Below, one piece after another: positions 47,645-56,129 of a DNA stretch of 64,000 bases; the first letter of the stretch is position 1, and each line of letters opens with the position of its first letter. Location: the NCBI RefSeq assembly GCF_001983175.1, contig NZ_MNPW01000006.1, positions 62,001-126,000 on the forward strand, written 5' to 3'. The notes below the pieces were generated by a model, which saw only the letters and a list, made by a program, of their open reading frames with translations, did no database searches and was not told the origin of the DNA. Made by a program: the position numbers and the translations under genes. Origin of the DNA: Pseudomonas cedrina subsp. cedrina (GTDB lineage: Bacteria > Pseudomonadota > Gammaproteobacteria > Pseudomonadales > Pseudomonadaceae).

Positions 47645-48280
47645 ATGCTTCAACAATTTCTGCATGACTTCGGCTACTTTGCCCTCTTCCTGGGCACCTT
47701 CTTTGAAGGCGAGACCATACTGGTCCTCGCAGGCTTCCTGGCGTTCCGTGGATACATGGATATCAACCTGGTGGTGGTCGTAGCCTTTTTCGGCAGCTAC
47801 GCCGGCGATCAGCTTTGGTATTACATGGGCCGCAAGCACGGCCGCAAGCTGTTGGCGCGCAAGCCGCGCTGGCAGTTGATGGGCGACAAGGCGCTGGAGC
47901 ACATCCGCAAACACCCGGATATCTGGGTGCTGAGCTTCCGCTTCGTCTACGGGCTGCGCACGGTCATGCCGGTGGCGATTGGTCTTTCCGGTTACCCACC
48001 GTTGCGCTACCTGATCCTTAACGGTATTGGTGCCGCAATCTGGGCGGCGGCGTTGGGCGCAGCGGCCTATCACTTTGGCGCGGTGCTGGAGGGCATGCTG
48101 GGTAGCGTGAAGAAATATGAGCTATGGGTATTGGGCGCGTTGCTGCTGCTGGGCCTTGGCCTCTGGCTGCGCCGTCGCTTCAAGAACGCTCGTATCGCTC
48201 GCCAGGCCTGTGCTGATGAAAAGGCCCGGCTTGCCGCCGAGCCCGCGCGGATCGAAGCACCCAAGACGCCAGTCGAGTAA
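47645..48280 (+). CDS. DedA-family membrane protein
   Basis: A 211-aa inner-membrane protein with 4-5 hydrophobic segments. The DedA motifs GTFFEGETILVLAGFLAFRG and FRFVYGLRTVMPVAIGLSG (with the essential Arg residues) are intact; a charged tail of ~30 residues ends the protein. DedA proteins act as lipid carriers/flippases for undecaprenyl phosphate or phosphatidylethanolamine and depend on the proton motive force. It is divergent from hemB and next to a decayed gene. Confidence 0.9.
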   Translation: MLQQFLHDFGYFALFLGTFFEGETILVLAGFLAFRGYMDINLVVVVAFFGSYAGDQLWYYMGRKHGRKLLARKPRWQLMGDKALEHIRKHPDIWVLSFRFVYGLRTVMPVAIGLSGYPPLRYLILNGIGAAIWAAALGAAAYHFGAVLEGMLGSVKKYELWVLGALLLLGLGLWLRRRFKNARIARQACADEKARLAAEPARIEAPKTPVE

Positions 48281-48284
48281 ATCG

Positions 48285-48645
48285 GCCACTGCAGCAGTAG
48301 AGGCCGATCACGCTGAGCAGACTGCAAGTCAGCAAGCCTGGCCAGCCCAGGACCATCGCTGCCGTGGGCAGACCTTCGCCAACATTCATCAAATAACTGC
48401 CAAAGCCCACATAGGCCGCGAACTGCAAGGCGATGTAGACCTGTGCCGAAAATCACCGGCTCGCTGTCGTCCCCCTCCTGGTAGGTGCCTGACCACCGGC
48501 CTCAAAGAATGAACACCCCGCCGTAGTTGCGATCCATGTAGAGGTTGATGGTATCGCGCTCGCCGCCCCAGCGGTCGGCACGCGGTTCCACCATGATCAA
48601 GGCGATGACCGCGTAAGGCACAAAGTCCAGGGTCTGGTCCGGTCT
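48285..48645 (-). pseudogene. Remnant of a sterol desaturase/fatty acid hydroxylase-type gene
   Basis: The leftward strand carries a decaying reading frame with no start. It reads ...INLYMDRNYGGVFIL, then a TGA, then GRWSGTYQEGDDSEPVIFGT, then shifts frame into QVYIALQFAAYVGFGSYLM...CSGRFTR. The pattern DRNYGG..(W)..RW.GTYQ...VIFGT is typical of sterol-desaturase family C-terminal halves, where the TGA position normally has Trp. So a nonsense codon, at least one frameshift and loss of the N-terminal half are visible. The last part overlaps the dedA end. The family call is from memory and moderate. Confidence 0.5.
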
Positions 48646-48746
48646 ATTTTTGTTACATCAAGAGTAGGTGCAGTGACGCGAGTTCCCATTGGCAACAGAT
48701 GACAAATTAGTAGACATTTAACGCCAAGACTCCAGGAGAAATGCCC

Positions 48747-49412
48747 ATGAGCAAAAAGATTGCAGTGATCCTTTCCGGCTGTGGCGTGTACGACGGCGCA
48801 GAGATCCACGAAAGTGTGATCACCCTGCTGCGCCTGGACCAGCGCGGCGCTCAGGTTCAATGCTTTGCCCCGGACATAGCGCAACTGCACGTGATCAACC
48901 ACCTCACCGGCGAAGAAATGCCCGAGTCGCGCAATGTACTGGTGGAGTCGGCGCGGATCGCCCGAGGCGCGGTGCAGGACATCGCTGAGGCCGACGTCAC
49001 GCAATTCGATGCGCTGATCGTGCCAGGCGGTTTCGGCGCGGCCAAGAACCTGTCGAACTTTGCCGTGGAGGGCGCCGGCTGCAGCGTCAACCCACAGGTT
49101 TTGGCGCTGGCCGAGGCCTTTGCGGAAGCGGGCAAGCCCGTTGGGCTGATCTGTATCTCACCGGCCCTGGCGGCGAAGATCTATGGCCCGGGCGTGACCT
49201 GCACCATCGGCAACTGTGCAGACACCGCGGCCGCGCTGGACAAGATGGGCGCGACCCATCAGGAATGCACGGTGGAAGATATCGTCGAAGACAAGGCACG
49301 CAAACTGGTGAGCACACCGGCCTACATGCTCGGCAAGAACATCAGCGAGGTCGCCTCGGGGATCAACAAGCTGGTGGACCGCGTGTTGGAGCTGACCCAC
49401 GAGAACGACTGA
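48747..49412 (+). CDS. elbB: ElbB, DJ-1/PfpI-like protein
   Basis: A 221-aa protein of the class I glutamine amidotransferase-like/DJ-1 superfamily. The N-terminus MSKKIAVILSGCGVYDGAEI is diagnostic, and the nucleophile elbow is GLICISPAL with its Cys. E. coli ElbB is described as an isoprenoid biosynthesis protein with glyoxalase activity. Two ATGs are in frame (48741, 48747); AGGAG sits 8 bases before the second but only 2 before the first, so the second is chosen. Confidence 0.9.
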   Translation: MSKKIAVILSGCGVYDGAEIHESVITLLRLDQRGAQVQCFAPDIAQLHVINHLTGEEMPESRNVLVESARIARGAVQDIAEADVTQFDALIVPGGFGAAKNLSNFAVEGAGCSVNPQVLALAEAFAEAGKPVGLICISPALAAKIYGPGVTCTIGNCADTAAALDKMGATHQECTVEDIVEDKARKLVSTPAYMLGKNISEVASGINKLVDRVLELTHEND

Positions 49413-49420
49413 TCGTGATG

Positions 49421-49490
49421 AACGGGCTTGTGGCGAGCGGGCTTGTCGAATCGTCGCACCGCCCGCGTTGGGTGGCGAAGCCGCCCCCGT
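49421..49490. repeat. Degenerate single REP (third subtype)
   Basis: GGGCTTGTGGCGAGCGGGCTTG followed later by GCCCGCGTTGGGTGGCG looks like a GTGGCGAGCGGGCTTG-type REP interrupted by about 15 bases. It has no inverted partner, so it seems to be a singlet between elbB and yaiI. Confidence 0.45.
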
Positions 49491-49946
49491 TCAGCCCTGG
49501 CGTATCAATCGAGTGAGAATGCGGTCCAACGCGTTGGCGAACGCCTGCTTGTCCTTCTCACCATGGGGCGGTGGCCCGCCGCCCATCTGGCCTTGCTCAC
49601 GCAGGTCAGTAAACAGGTTACGCACCGCCAGCCGTTCACTCATGTTCGCCGGGCTGAACTCCTTGCCGCGTGGGTCGAGGGCGGTAACGCCCTTTTTCAC
49701 CAAACGGTCGGCCAGGGGCACATCGCTGCAGATCACCAGCTCACCGGCCACTGCGTGCTCCACCAGGTAATCATCGGCCGCATCCGGGCCGCTCGGCACC
49801 ACGATCAGCTTCACACACGAAAAACTCGGCTTGATCTGGCTTTGCCCGGCCACCAGCACCACTTCGAACTGGCGCTTGAGGGCAAACTTCACCACCTGGT
49901 CCTTGGCCGCCCGAGGGCAGGCGTCTGCATCGATCCACACGCGCAT
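49491..49946 (-). CDS. yaiI: UPF0178 protein YaiI/YqxD
   Basis: A 151-aa protein that starts MRVWIDADACPRAAKDQVVK. The WIDADACP motif, VPSGPDAADDYLVEHA and VICSDVPLADRLVKKG define the family; the conserved Asp residues and PIN-like layout suggest metal-dependent nuclease chemistry, unproven. The C-terminal GGGPPPHGEKDKQAFANALDR is also conserved. The longer upstream frame overlaps the FTR1 gene and is not real. Confidence 0.9.
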   Translation of the reverse strand: MRVWIDADACPRAAKDQVVKFALKRQFEVVLVAGQSQIKPSFSCVKLIVVPSGPDAADDYLVEHAVAGELVICSDVPLADRLVKKGVTALDPRGKEFSPANMSERLAVRNLFTDLREQGQMGGGPPPHGEKDKQAFANALDRILTRLIRQG

Positions 49947-49960
49947 TTTCAATTCTCCAT

Positions 49961-49975
49961 AAGCCCGCTCCCACA
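49961..49975. repeat. REP half-element fragment
   Basis: AAGCCCGCTCCCACA is the outer end of a type B REP arm, alone, in the 32-base gap between the FTR1 and yaiI genes. It is the only sequence there apart from ribosome signals. Confidence 0.55.
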
Positions 49976-49978
49976 CGC

Positions 49979-51874
49979 TCAGGCAACAGCGCGGCGCTTC
50001 TCGGCCAACCGACTGCGGCCATACAGGATCACAATCGCCAGGATCGCCACCGCTTGCGCGCTCAAGGAGTACGCATCGGCGTGGATGCCCAGCCAGTCGA
50101 AGTCGAAGAAGGCCACCGGCCGCGTGCCGAAGATGCCCGCTTCCTGCAACGCCTTCACGCCATGCCCGGCAAATACCACTGACAGCGCACACAGCAGTGC
50201 CGCGTTGATCCCGAAAAACAGCGCCAACGGCAGCTTCGCCGAACCGCGCAGGATCACCCACGCCAGGCCCACCAGCAGCACCAGCGCCGTGGCGCCACCC
50301 GCCAGTACCGCGTTGTGCCCGGCCGGGCCGGCTTGCAGCCACAGGGTTTCGTAGAACAGGATCACCTCGAACAGCTCGCGATAGACCGAGAAGAACGCCA
50401 GCATCGCAAAGCCGAAACGCCCGCCGCCGCCCACCAGGCTGCTCTTGATGTAATCCTGCCAGGCGGCTGCGTGGCGTCGGTCGTGCATCCAAACGCCAAG
50501 CCACAGCACCATCACGCTGGCGAACAGTGCCGTGCAGCCTTCAAGCAACTCACGCTGGGCGCCGCTGACGTCAATCACATACGCGGCCAACGCCCAGGTC
50601 GCCAGGCCGGCCAACAGCGCTAGACCCCACCCCACGTTGACGCTGCGTACCGCCGATTGCTGGCCGGTGTTGCGCAGGAACGCGAGGATCGCGGCCAACA
50701 CCAGAATCGCTTCCAGACCTTCACGCAGCAGGATCAACAACCCGGAGATGTAGCTCAACGACCAGCTCAGGCCGTCGCTGCCCAGCAAGCCGGCGGACTC
50801 GCTGAGCTTGCCCTTGGCCACGTCCAGACGTTGCTGCACCTGCTCGACCGGCAAACCGTCCTGCAACGACTGTCGATAAGCCATCAGCGCCTTCTCAGTG
50901 TCCTTGCGCACGTTGGCGTCGACGTTATCCAGTGAGCTTTCCACCAGTTCGAAGCCTTCCAGGTAGGCAGCCACCGACAGGTCGTAGGCCTGTTCGTGAT
51001 CACCCTTCTGGAACGCGGCCAGGCTCTTGTCCAGTGTGGTGGCGGTGTAGTCGAGCAACTGCGCCGGGCCACGCTTGACCTGCGGCGGTTGCGCGCGCTG
51101 GGCGCGGAACGTCGCCGCGGCAGCCGGGCCATTTGCGGCCAGCACTTCATCAGGCGTCTGGCGGGCCAGCTCGGCGAGATTGAACGGCTGCTCGCTGTGG
51201 GCGGCGGCCGGGTCGGCGGTGAAGCCGGCGATGTAGGTGGCCAGGTCCCAGCGTTGGCGGTCGTCGAGCTGGTCGGCGAAGGACGGCATATCGGTGCCTT
51301 CGACGCCCAGGCCAAGGGTGTTGTAGATCGCGTAGAGGCTCAGACGGTCCAGGCGCCCGGCGTCGCGCAGGTTGGCGGGTGCTGGCGTCATGCCAACGCT
51401 GGCCGGGCCGTCACCCGCGCCCGATGCTCCGTGGCAAACCGAGCAATGCTGGGCGTAGAGCGGTGCGCCGCGCGTTGGATCAGGCGTGATCGCCGGGGCC
51501 TGGCTAACCTCATAGGCCACTGCCAGTTGGGCACCCAGTTGACGGGCTTGGCGAGCGACCGCCGCGCCGTCCTGATGCGCAGTTACAGCTGCTGACAGTT
51601 CATCGACGCCTTTGGTCAAGGCCGCGCGTTCCGGGCGCTGTGGCAGTTCTGCCACCAGCCCCTGCAACACTCCGAGAAACTCTAGCTGTTCGCGGTATTC
51701 GGATTCGTCGATAACCTTGCCCGCCTCCACCGTCTGTGGATAGTCAGCGCCAATGTAATCCAGCAGATGCAAGGCTTGTTGGGCGCCCTCGGCAGTCGCG
51801 GCGAACAGGTTGAAGCTGCACGACATCAACGCCGGCAGCAGCAGCCCGGCGAGAAAACGGAAAGGGGCGGTCAT
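49979..51874 (-). CDS. FTR1-family iron permease fused to cytochrome c
   Basis: A 631-aa protein. After a signal/anchor (residues 1-25), a periplasmic part of ~360 residues carries a cytochrome c site, APLYAQHCSVCHGASGAGDG, with a distal Met in EGTDMPSFADQL. The C-terminal ~270 residues are a seven-helix FTR1 permease with the iron motifs LREGLEAILVLAAIL and YRELFEVILF. In yeast FTR1 works with a multicopper oxidase; here the heme domain may oxidise Fe2+ during uptake (inference). EfeU is the related E. coli protein. Confidence 0.88.
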   Translation of the reverse strand: MTAPFRFLAGLLLPALMSCSFNLFAATAEGAQQALHLLDYIGADYPQTVEAGKVIDESEYREQLEFLGVLQGLVAELPQRPERAALTKGVDELSAAVTAHQDGAAVARQARQLGAQLAVAYEVSQAPAITPDPTRGAPLYAQHCSVCHGASGAGDGPASVGMTPAPANLRDAGRLDRLSLYAIYNTLGLGVEGTDMPSFADQLDDRQRWDLATYIAGFTADPAAAHSEQPFNLAELARQTPDEVLAANGPAAAATFRAQRAQPPQVKRGPAQLLDYTATTLDKSLAAFQKGDHEQAYDLSVAAYLEGFELVESSLDNVDANVRKDTEKALMAYRQSLQDGLPVEQVQQRLDVAKGKLSESAGLLGSDGLSWSLSYISGLLILLREGLEAILVLAAILAFLRNTGQQSAVRSVNVGWGLALLAGLATWALAAYVIDVSGAQRELLEGCTALFASVMVLWLGVWMHDRRHAAAWQDYIKSSLVGGGGRFGFAMLAFFSVYRELFEVILFYETLWLQAGPAGHNAVLAGGATALVLLVGLAWVILRGSAKLPLALFFGINAALLCALSVVFAGHGVKALQEAGIFGTRPVAFFDFDWLGIHADAYSLSAQAVAILAIVILYGRSRLAEKRRAVA

Positions 51875-51910
51875 GAACGAATCTCAAATGGAAATACGAA
51901 GTAACACATT

Positions 51911-51932
51911 GTCAAACCTTAAGGGGTTTGAC
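51911..51932. promoter_or_regulatory. Palindrome between FTR1 and lipoprotein operon
   Basis: GTCAAACC-TTAAGG-GGTTTGAC is a perfect 8-bp dyad, 37-58 bases upstream of the FTR1 gene and ~110 bases before the lipoprotein promoter. It has the size of a dimeric operator. The leftward strand also reads TTTGACA, usable as a -35 box. No known regulator was matched. Confidence 0.4.
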
Positions 51933-52034
51933 TCAAGGCGTAAGTGATTTGAGGCAGGCACTTTCAAGAGCGGGATGGTGGCATCTTTGTCAATTCACGC
52001 TGCAAAAAGCCACTGTTTTGCCATTAATGGTGCT

Positions 52035-52040
52035 TATAAT
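52035..52040 (+). promoter_or_regulatory. -10 box of the lipoprotein operon
   Basis: A perfect TATAAT at 52035-52040 gives +1 near 52047, about 50 bases before the first possible start codon. No good -35 at 16-18 bases was seen, so activation by another factor is possible. Confidence 0.5.
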
Positions 52041-52127
52041 GCCGCGCCCTGTTAGTGCAAAAGGGAATTTGGTTCCTGGTTTTTATAAGGAATTCCGATG
52101 ATTGATACTTTCAGGGAAGACATCTGC

Positions 52128-53522
52128 ATGGCATTTCGCGCCCTACCTTCGCTTGCGCTTGTGGCGGTTACCTTGTTATCCGGCTGTTCGATGTTTCGCA
52201 GTTATGACACCGAACTGCAGGCGACCAACCAGCAATTGGCCACTGGCAATGTCGACGCCGCACTGACGCTACTGGAAAAGAACAACACCGGCGACGACAA
52301 GGACCTGCTCTATTTCTTCGAAAAGGGCGAGTTGCTGCGTGCCAAGGGCGATCTGACCGGCAGCCAGACCGCCTGGCGCAGCGCTGACCTGCAAGTCTAC
52401 AAGTGGGAAGAGTCGGTCAAGTTCGACAGCGCCAGGTACCTGGCCCAGTTCGGCAGCTTCCTGACCAATGACAAAGTGCGCCGCTACGAAGGTTATGACT
52501 ACGAAAAGGTCATGCTGACCACGCAGATGGCCCTCAACCTGCTCGCCCTGAACGACTTCGACGGCGCGCGCACCGAAATCAAGAAGACCCACGAACGCGA
52601 GGCTGTGATCGCCGACCTGCGGGACAAGGAATACCTCAAGCGCGAAGATGAAGCCCAGCGCGAAGGCGTGACCACCCAGCTGAAAGACCTGCGCGGCTAC
52701 CCGGTGCAAGCCCTGGACGCGCCGGAAGTGGTCGGCCTGAAAAACAGCTACCAGAGCGCGTTCAGCCATTACCTCGCCGGTTTCGTCTACGAAGCCCTGG
52801 GCGAAAAAGACCTGGCGGCACCCGGCTACCGCAAGGCCGCCGAGTTGCGCCCCAATACCCCGTTGCTGGAACAGGCCCTGCTGAACCTGGACAAATCCAA
52901 GGTCGGTGCCGACGAAACCGACGTGCTGATCGTAGTGCAGAGCGGCCTGGCTCCAGCCCGCGACTCGATTCGCCTGCCGCTGCCGATCCCGATCAACGGC
53001 AACCTGGTAATTACCCCGCTGTCGTTCCCGGTGATCAAGGCCGATACCTCTACCGCGACCTTTGCCCAGATCGGTGTCGACGGCCAGCAACAGAACCTCA
53101 CCGCACTCAACAGCACCACGGCCATGTCCCGCCGCGCCCTGCGCGATGACATGCCGGGCATCATCCTGCGCACGACCGTGCGTGCGGTTACCCGTGGCGT
53201 GGCGCAGAACAACCTGAACAAGACCAACCCCATGGCAGGCCTGGTGCTGGGTATCGCGTCGGCCGTCACCGAAGGCGCCGACACCCGCACCTGGCGCACC
53301 CTGCCGGACATGACCCAAGTGGCCCGCCTGCGCCTCAAGCACGGCGAGCATCAGGTCAGCCTGCCCAACGCCTTCGGCGGCACGCTGGTGACGGTCAAGG
53401 CGGACCAGCGCTACCAGGTCATTACACTGCGCGTGGTCGGCAACCAGGTATTCGCCGGTGGCCTGGCCGCCCATGTGGTGCCGAGCACAACCACCCAGGC
53501 CATCGCCCTCAAACAACCTTAA
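52128..53522 (+). CDS. COG3014-type lipoprotein with TPR-like region
   Basis: A 464-aa lipoprotein: MAFRALPSLALVAVTLLSGCSMF has a clear lipobox (LSGC). Residues ~25-250 hold helical repeat-like segments (DAALTLLEKNNTGDDKDLLY, YLAGFVYEALGEKDLAAPGY). The C-terminal half is beta-rich (IRLPLPIPINGNLVITPLSF). It matches my memory of COG3014 proteins, which have no assigned role. An upstream ATG at 52098 has the better ribosome site (AAGGA) but puts ten residues with acidic charge before the signal; either could be used. First of four cotranscribed genes (10 bases to the next). Confidence 0.75.
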   Translation: MAFRALPSLALVAVTLLSGCSMFRSYDTELQATNQQLATGNVDAALTLLEKNNTGDDKDLLYFFEKGELLRAKGDLTGSQTAWRSADLQVYKWEESVKFDSARYLAQFGSFLTNDKVRRYEGYDYEKVMLTTQMALNLLALNDFDGARTEIKKTHEREAVIADLRDKEYLKREDEAQREGVTTQLKDLRGYPVQALDAPEVVGLKNSYQSAFSHYLAGFVYEALGEKDLAAPGYRKAAELRPNTPLLEQALLNLDKSKVGADETDVLIVVQSGLAPARDSIRLPLPIPINGNLVITPLSFPVIKADTSTATFAQIGVDGQQQNLTALNSTTAMSRRALRDDMPGIILRTTVRAVTRGVAQNNLNKTNPMAGLVLGIASAVTEGADTRTWRTLPDMTQVARLRLKHGEHQVSLPNAFGGTLVTVKADQRYQVITLRVVGNQVFAGGLAAHVVPSTTTQAIALKQP

Positions 53523-53532
53523 GGAGCACGCT

Positions 53533-53904
53533 ATGCGTCATTTCATCCTCGGCGCCCTGGCGCTGGTCCTGCTCGCCGGCTGCGCCACCCCGCCGCCGCC
53601 GGAGCCCGGCAGCGCCGCGAGCAAAATCGTGGTGATGGGCAAGTTCAAGGGCATCGCCGTCGGTGCCATCCGCGTTGCGCGCGAGAACGGTTTTCTGACC
53701 GCCAAAGTGCAGTTGAGCAATATCACCAGCAGCAACCAGATGATGTATTACCGCTTTGCGTGGCTGGGTGCCGACGGCTTTCCGGTGGGCGACGAAGAAA
53801 CCTGGAAAGTGCTGAACCTGTACGCCAACCAGGCGACCTTCCTGCCGGCGATTGCCAATCTGCCGCAGGCAGCCGACTTCCGTCTTGAAGTGAAAACCCC
53901 TTGA
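53533..53904 (+). CDS. YcfL-like lipoprotein (DUF1425)
   Basis: A 123-aa lipoprotein, MRHFILGALALVLLAGCATPPPP with lipobox LAGC. The mature domain is a small beta-sandwich (AKVQLSNITSSNQMMYYRFAWLGADG is the DUF1425 hallmark). E. coli ycfL likewise lies next to lpoB. AAGGAG seven bases before the ATG fixes the start; the open upstream extension is a shadow of the previous gene. Confidence 0.82.
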   Translation: MRHFILGALALVLLAGCATPPPPEPGSAASKIVVMGKFKGIAVGAIRVARENGFLTAKVQLSNITSSNQMMYYRFAWLGADGFPVGDEETWKVLNLYANQATFLPAIANLPQAADFRLEVKTP

Positions 53905-53939
53905 ACCGTCCCTCCTTATTGCTGCTGAGAGAATTCCCC

Positions 53940-54527
53940 ATGTTTGCACGCTTCACGATCCTTGCCGCCGTGGTCGTCCTGGCCAGCGGCTGCGCCAATA
54001 CCTCCCCGGTCCTGGGTGGCAAGAACATCAGCTACGGTGATACCAAGGCTGTGGAACTGGTCACCAACGAGTTCGGCTCCACCGACCTGCAAATGATCGC
54101 CGAAAGCATGACCCGCTCCCTGGCCCAGTCCGGCATCCTGCAAGGCCGCCCGGTGGTGCAGGTGTATGACGTGAAGAACAAGACCAGCGAGTACATCGAT
54201 ACCCGCGAGATCACTACATCGATCAAGACCCAGCTTATGAAAACGGGTACCGCACGCTTCGCCAGTGATAACACCGACATGCAGAGCCAGGTCGACCAAC
54301 TCAAGTTGCAGAACCAGAGCGGGCTCTACAAGAAGTCCACTGTCAGCAAGACCGGCAACATGGTCGCCGCCAAGTACCGCCTGGAAGGCTCCATCAGCTC
54401 CATCGTCAAGCGCAGCTCGGACTACAAGGACGTGTTCTACAAATTCAGCCTGCAGTTGATCGACGTCGAGAGCGGCCTGGCGGAATGGATGGACGAAAAA
54501 GAAATCCGCAAGACCACGGAGCGCTGA
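53940..54527 (+). CDS. LpoB-like lipoprotein (putative PBP activator)
   Basis: A 195-aa lipoprotein (MFARFTILAAVVVLASGCANT, lipobox ASGC). Family segments are DLQMIAESMTRSLAQSGIL, RPVVQVYDVKNKTSEYIDT and AKYRLEGSISSIVKR, as in LpoB, which activates the peptidoglycan synthase PBP1B from the outer membrane in Enterobacteriaceae. The long Pro-rich linker of E. coli LpoB is missing. Pseudomonas uses LpoP for PBP1b, so this protein's partner is open. Three bases separate it from the next gene. Confidence 0.78.
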   Translation: MFARFTILAAVVVLASGCANTSPVLGGKNISYGDTKAVELVTNEFGSTDLQMIAESMTRSLAQSGILQGRPVVQVYDVKNKTSEYIDTREITTSIKTQLMKTGTARFASDNTDMQSQVDQLKLQNQSGLYKKSTVSKTGNMVAAKYRLEGSISSIVKRSSDYKDVFYKFSLQLIDVESGLAEWMDEKEIRKTTER

Positions 54528-54530
54528 ACA

Positions 54531-55271
54531 ATGCGTGCATGGATCGGCATGATCGGCCTGCTGTGCGCCTTCGGCGCCTCGGCCGCCCCGAAGATCGCGG
54601 TGACCGACCTGGCCTACGAGGCACGGGTCGAGGAATACATCCACCAGGTTTCGGCCAGCAATAACTTCCAGGCAAGCGGCTACCACGCCAGCGGCGCGTC
54701 GACCTACAGCGAGTACGAAAGCCGTAACAGCTACATCGAACAGACCGAGCTGCGTAAATTCAGCGGTGATATCAAGGGCGAGATCCTCAAGTCCCGCCAG
54801 TTCCAGCTGGTGCAAGGCACGCCCTATACCGCCGATGCCAAAGGTGATGTCTACGACGTCATCAAGCGCATCAAGGCCGGCAACTTCAAGGGGGCGGACT
54901 ATGTGCTGTTCGGCACGCTGTCAGACATCGACTTTACCCAGGACATCAACGCCCTGGACCACACCAACAGCTACTCGGCGGTGCTGGGCCTGACGTTGGT
55001 GGCGGATTTCAGCCTGATCAATACGCGCACCTATGAGATAACCTCGGCGTTTACCGCCATGGGTGAAGGCCAGGACACCAAGCTGGTGAACAGCCGTGAC
55101 GTGCGCGTGAGCCTGAACCGGCCGCGTGTGGTGAAGGAGGTGTCGAAAGCCCTGGGTGAGGATGTGGCGCGGCAGTTGGCGGAGCAGTTGGGCGGCGGGT
55201 ATCAAGACCCGGGCCAGCCGCCGTTGCGCAATAACCTGCCAAGGGATGAAGCGCCGAAAATTCTGCGCTGA
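54531..55271 (+). CDS. CsgG/LpoB-fold secreted protein
   Basis: A 246-aa protein with a signal peptide (MRAWIGMIGLLCAFGASA, cut before APKIAVTDLAYE) and no lipobox Cys. The start PKIAVTDLAYEARVEEYI and GADYVLFGTLSDIDFTQDI fit the CsgG/LpoB nucleotide-binding-like fold. It has a disordered Pro-rich C-terminus (GYQDPGQPPLRNNLPRDEAP). It is the last gene of the four-gene operon, with a REPIN after it. It may bind or work with the LpoB-like protein next to it. Confidence 0.75.
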   Translation: MRAWIGMIGLLCAFGASAAPKIAVTDLAYEARVEEYIHQVSASNNFQASGYHASGASTYSEYESRNSYIEQTELRKFSGDIKGEILKSRQFQLVQGTPYTADAKGDVYDVIKRIKAGNFKGADYVLFGTLSDIDFTQDINALDHTNSYSAVLGLTLVADFSLINTRTYEITSAFTAMGEGQDTKLVNSRDVRVSLNRPRVVKEVSKALGEDVARQLAEQLGGGYQDPGQPPLRNNLPRDEAPKILR

Positions 55272-55301
55272 ACCGCTATTGCACAAGCACCACAAAACAA
55301 A

Positions 55302-55388
55302 TGTGGGAGCTGGCTGGCCTGCGATGCGGACACCACGGTGTTTCAGAAACACCGAGGTGCCTGCATCGCAGGCAAGCCAGCTCCCACA
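55302..55388. repeat. REPIN-like element, type A
   Basis: Arms 55302-55327 and 55363-55388 pair over 26 bases with one mismatch (GGCTGGCC against the usual GGCTTGCC). The inner part can form a hairpin around CGGTGTTT/AAACACCG. Confidence 0.88.
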
Positions 55389-55408
55389 CTTTGATGCGGT
55401 TTTGTCAG

Positions 55409-56041
55409 TTATGCCGTTGCACGATGCAAGCTGGCAAGAAACCCCGCCGCCCCCACGAACAACCCGGCAAACGTACGGTTCATGCGTTTCTGCTGTTTAG
55501 GCGTACGCAGCAGGCGCAATACCTTCGACGCCAGCCCCGTATACCCCGCCATCACCACCATATCGACGCTGATCATCGTCGCACCGATGATCAGGTACTG
55601 GCTCAGCAACGGCGCCTGCGGGTTCACGAACTGCGGCAACACCGCCAGCATGAACACCAGCGCCTTGGGGTTGCTGGCGTTGACCAAAAAGCCCCGGAAC
55701 ATCATGGCGATCGGCTTGCCGATCGGGCGCACGGCAGCGTCGTCGGTCATGTCCATGGGCAAGGCGCGCCATTGCTTGATGGCCAGGTAAACCAGGTACG
55801 CCACGCCAAACCATTTGATCGCATAGAAGGCAGTGGACGACGTCGCCAGGATTGCACCCAAGCCGAAAGCAACGACCGCAATCTGCATTGCCAGGCCCAG
55901 CTGCAGGCCAATGGCGTTCCAGTAACCGCGCAGGAAACCGTATTGCAGGCCACTGGACATCGAGGCGATGGCGCCGGCGCCGGGGGAAAGGGAGATGATC
56001 CAACTGGCCAGGAAAAAGGCCAGCCACGTGTCGAGTGCCAT
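55409..56041 (-). CDS. LysE/RhtB-family amino-acid exporter
   Basis: A 210-aa inner-membrane protein with six hydrophobic segments. The family signature SLSPGAGAIASMSSGLQYG opens helix 1-2, and GFLVNASNPKALVFMLAVLPQF is typical of RhtB/LysE. It exports amino acids such as homoserine or threonine; the substrate cannot be fixed. The ATG at 56041 has GAGG eight bases upstream; an ATG four codons earlier is also in frame. Confidence 0.88.
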   Translation of the reverse strand: MALDTWLAFFLASWIISLSPGAGAIASMSSGLQYGFLRGYWNAIGLQLGLAMQIAVVAFGLGAILATSSTAFYAIKWFGVAYLVYLAIKQWRALPMDMTDDAAVRPIGKPIAMMFRGFLVNASNPKALVFMLAVLPQFVNPQAPLLSQYLIIGATMISVDMVVMAGYTGLASKVLRLLRTPKQQKRMNRTFAGLFVGAAGFLASLHRATA

Positions 56042-56129
56042 TACACACCTCAATCGGGAGTTTGCTGTTGTGCCTTAAGCTAACTCCGCCGACCAAAGAC
56101 TGGCTATAGATTTTTACAAGATGTGAATA

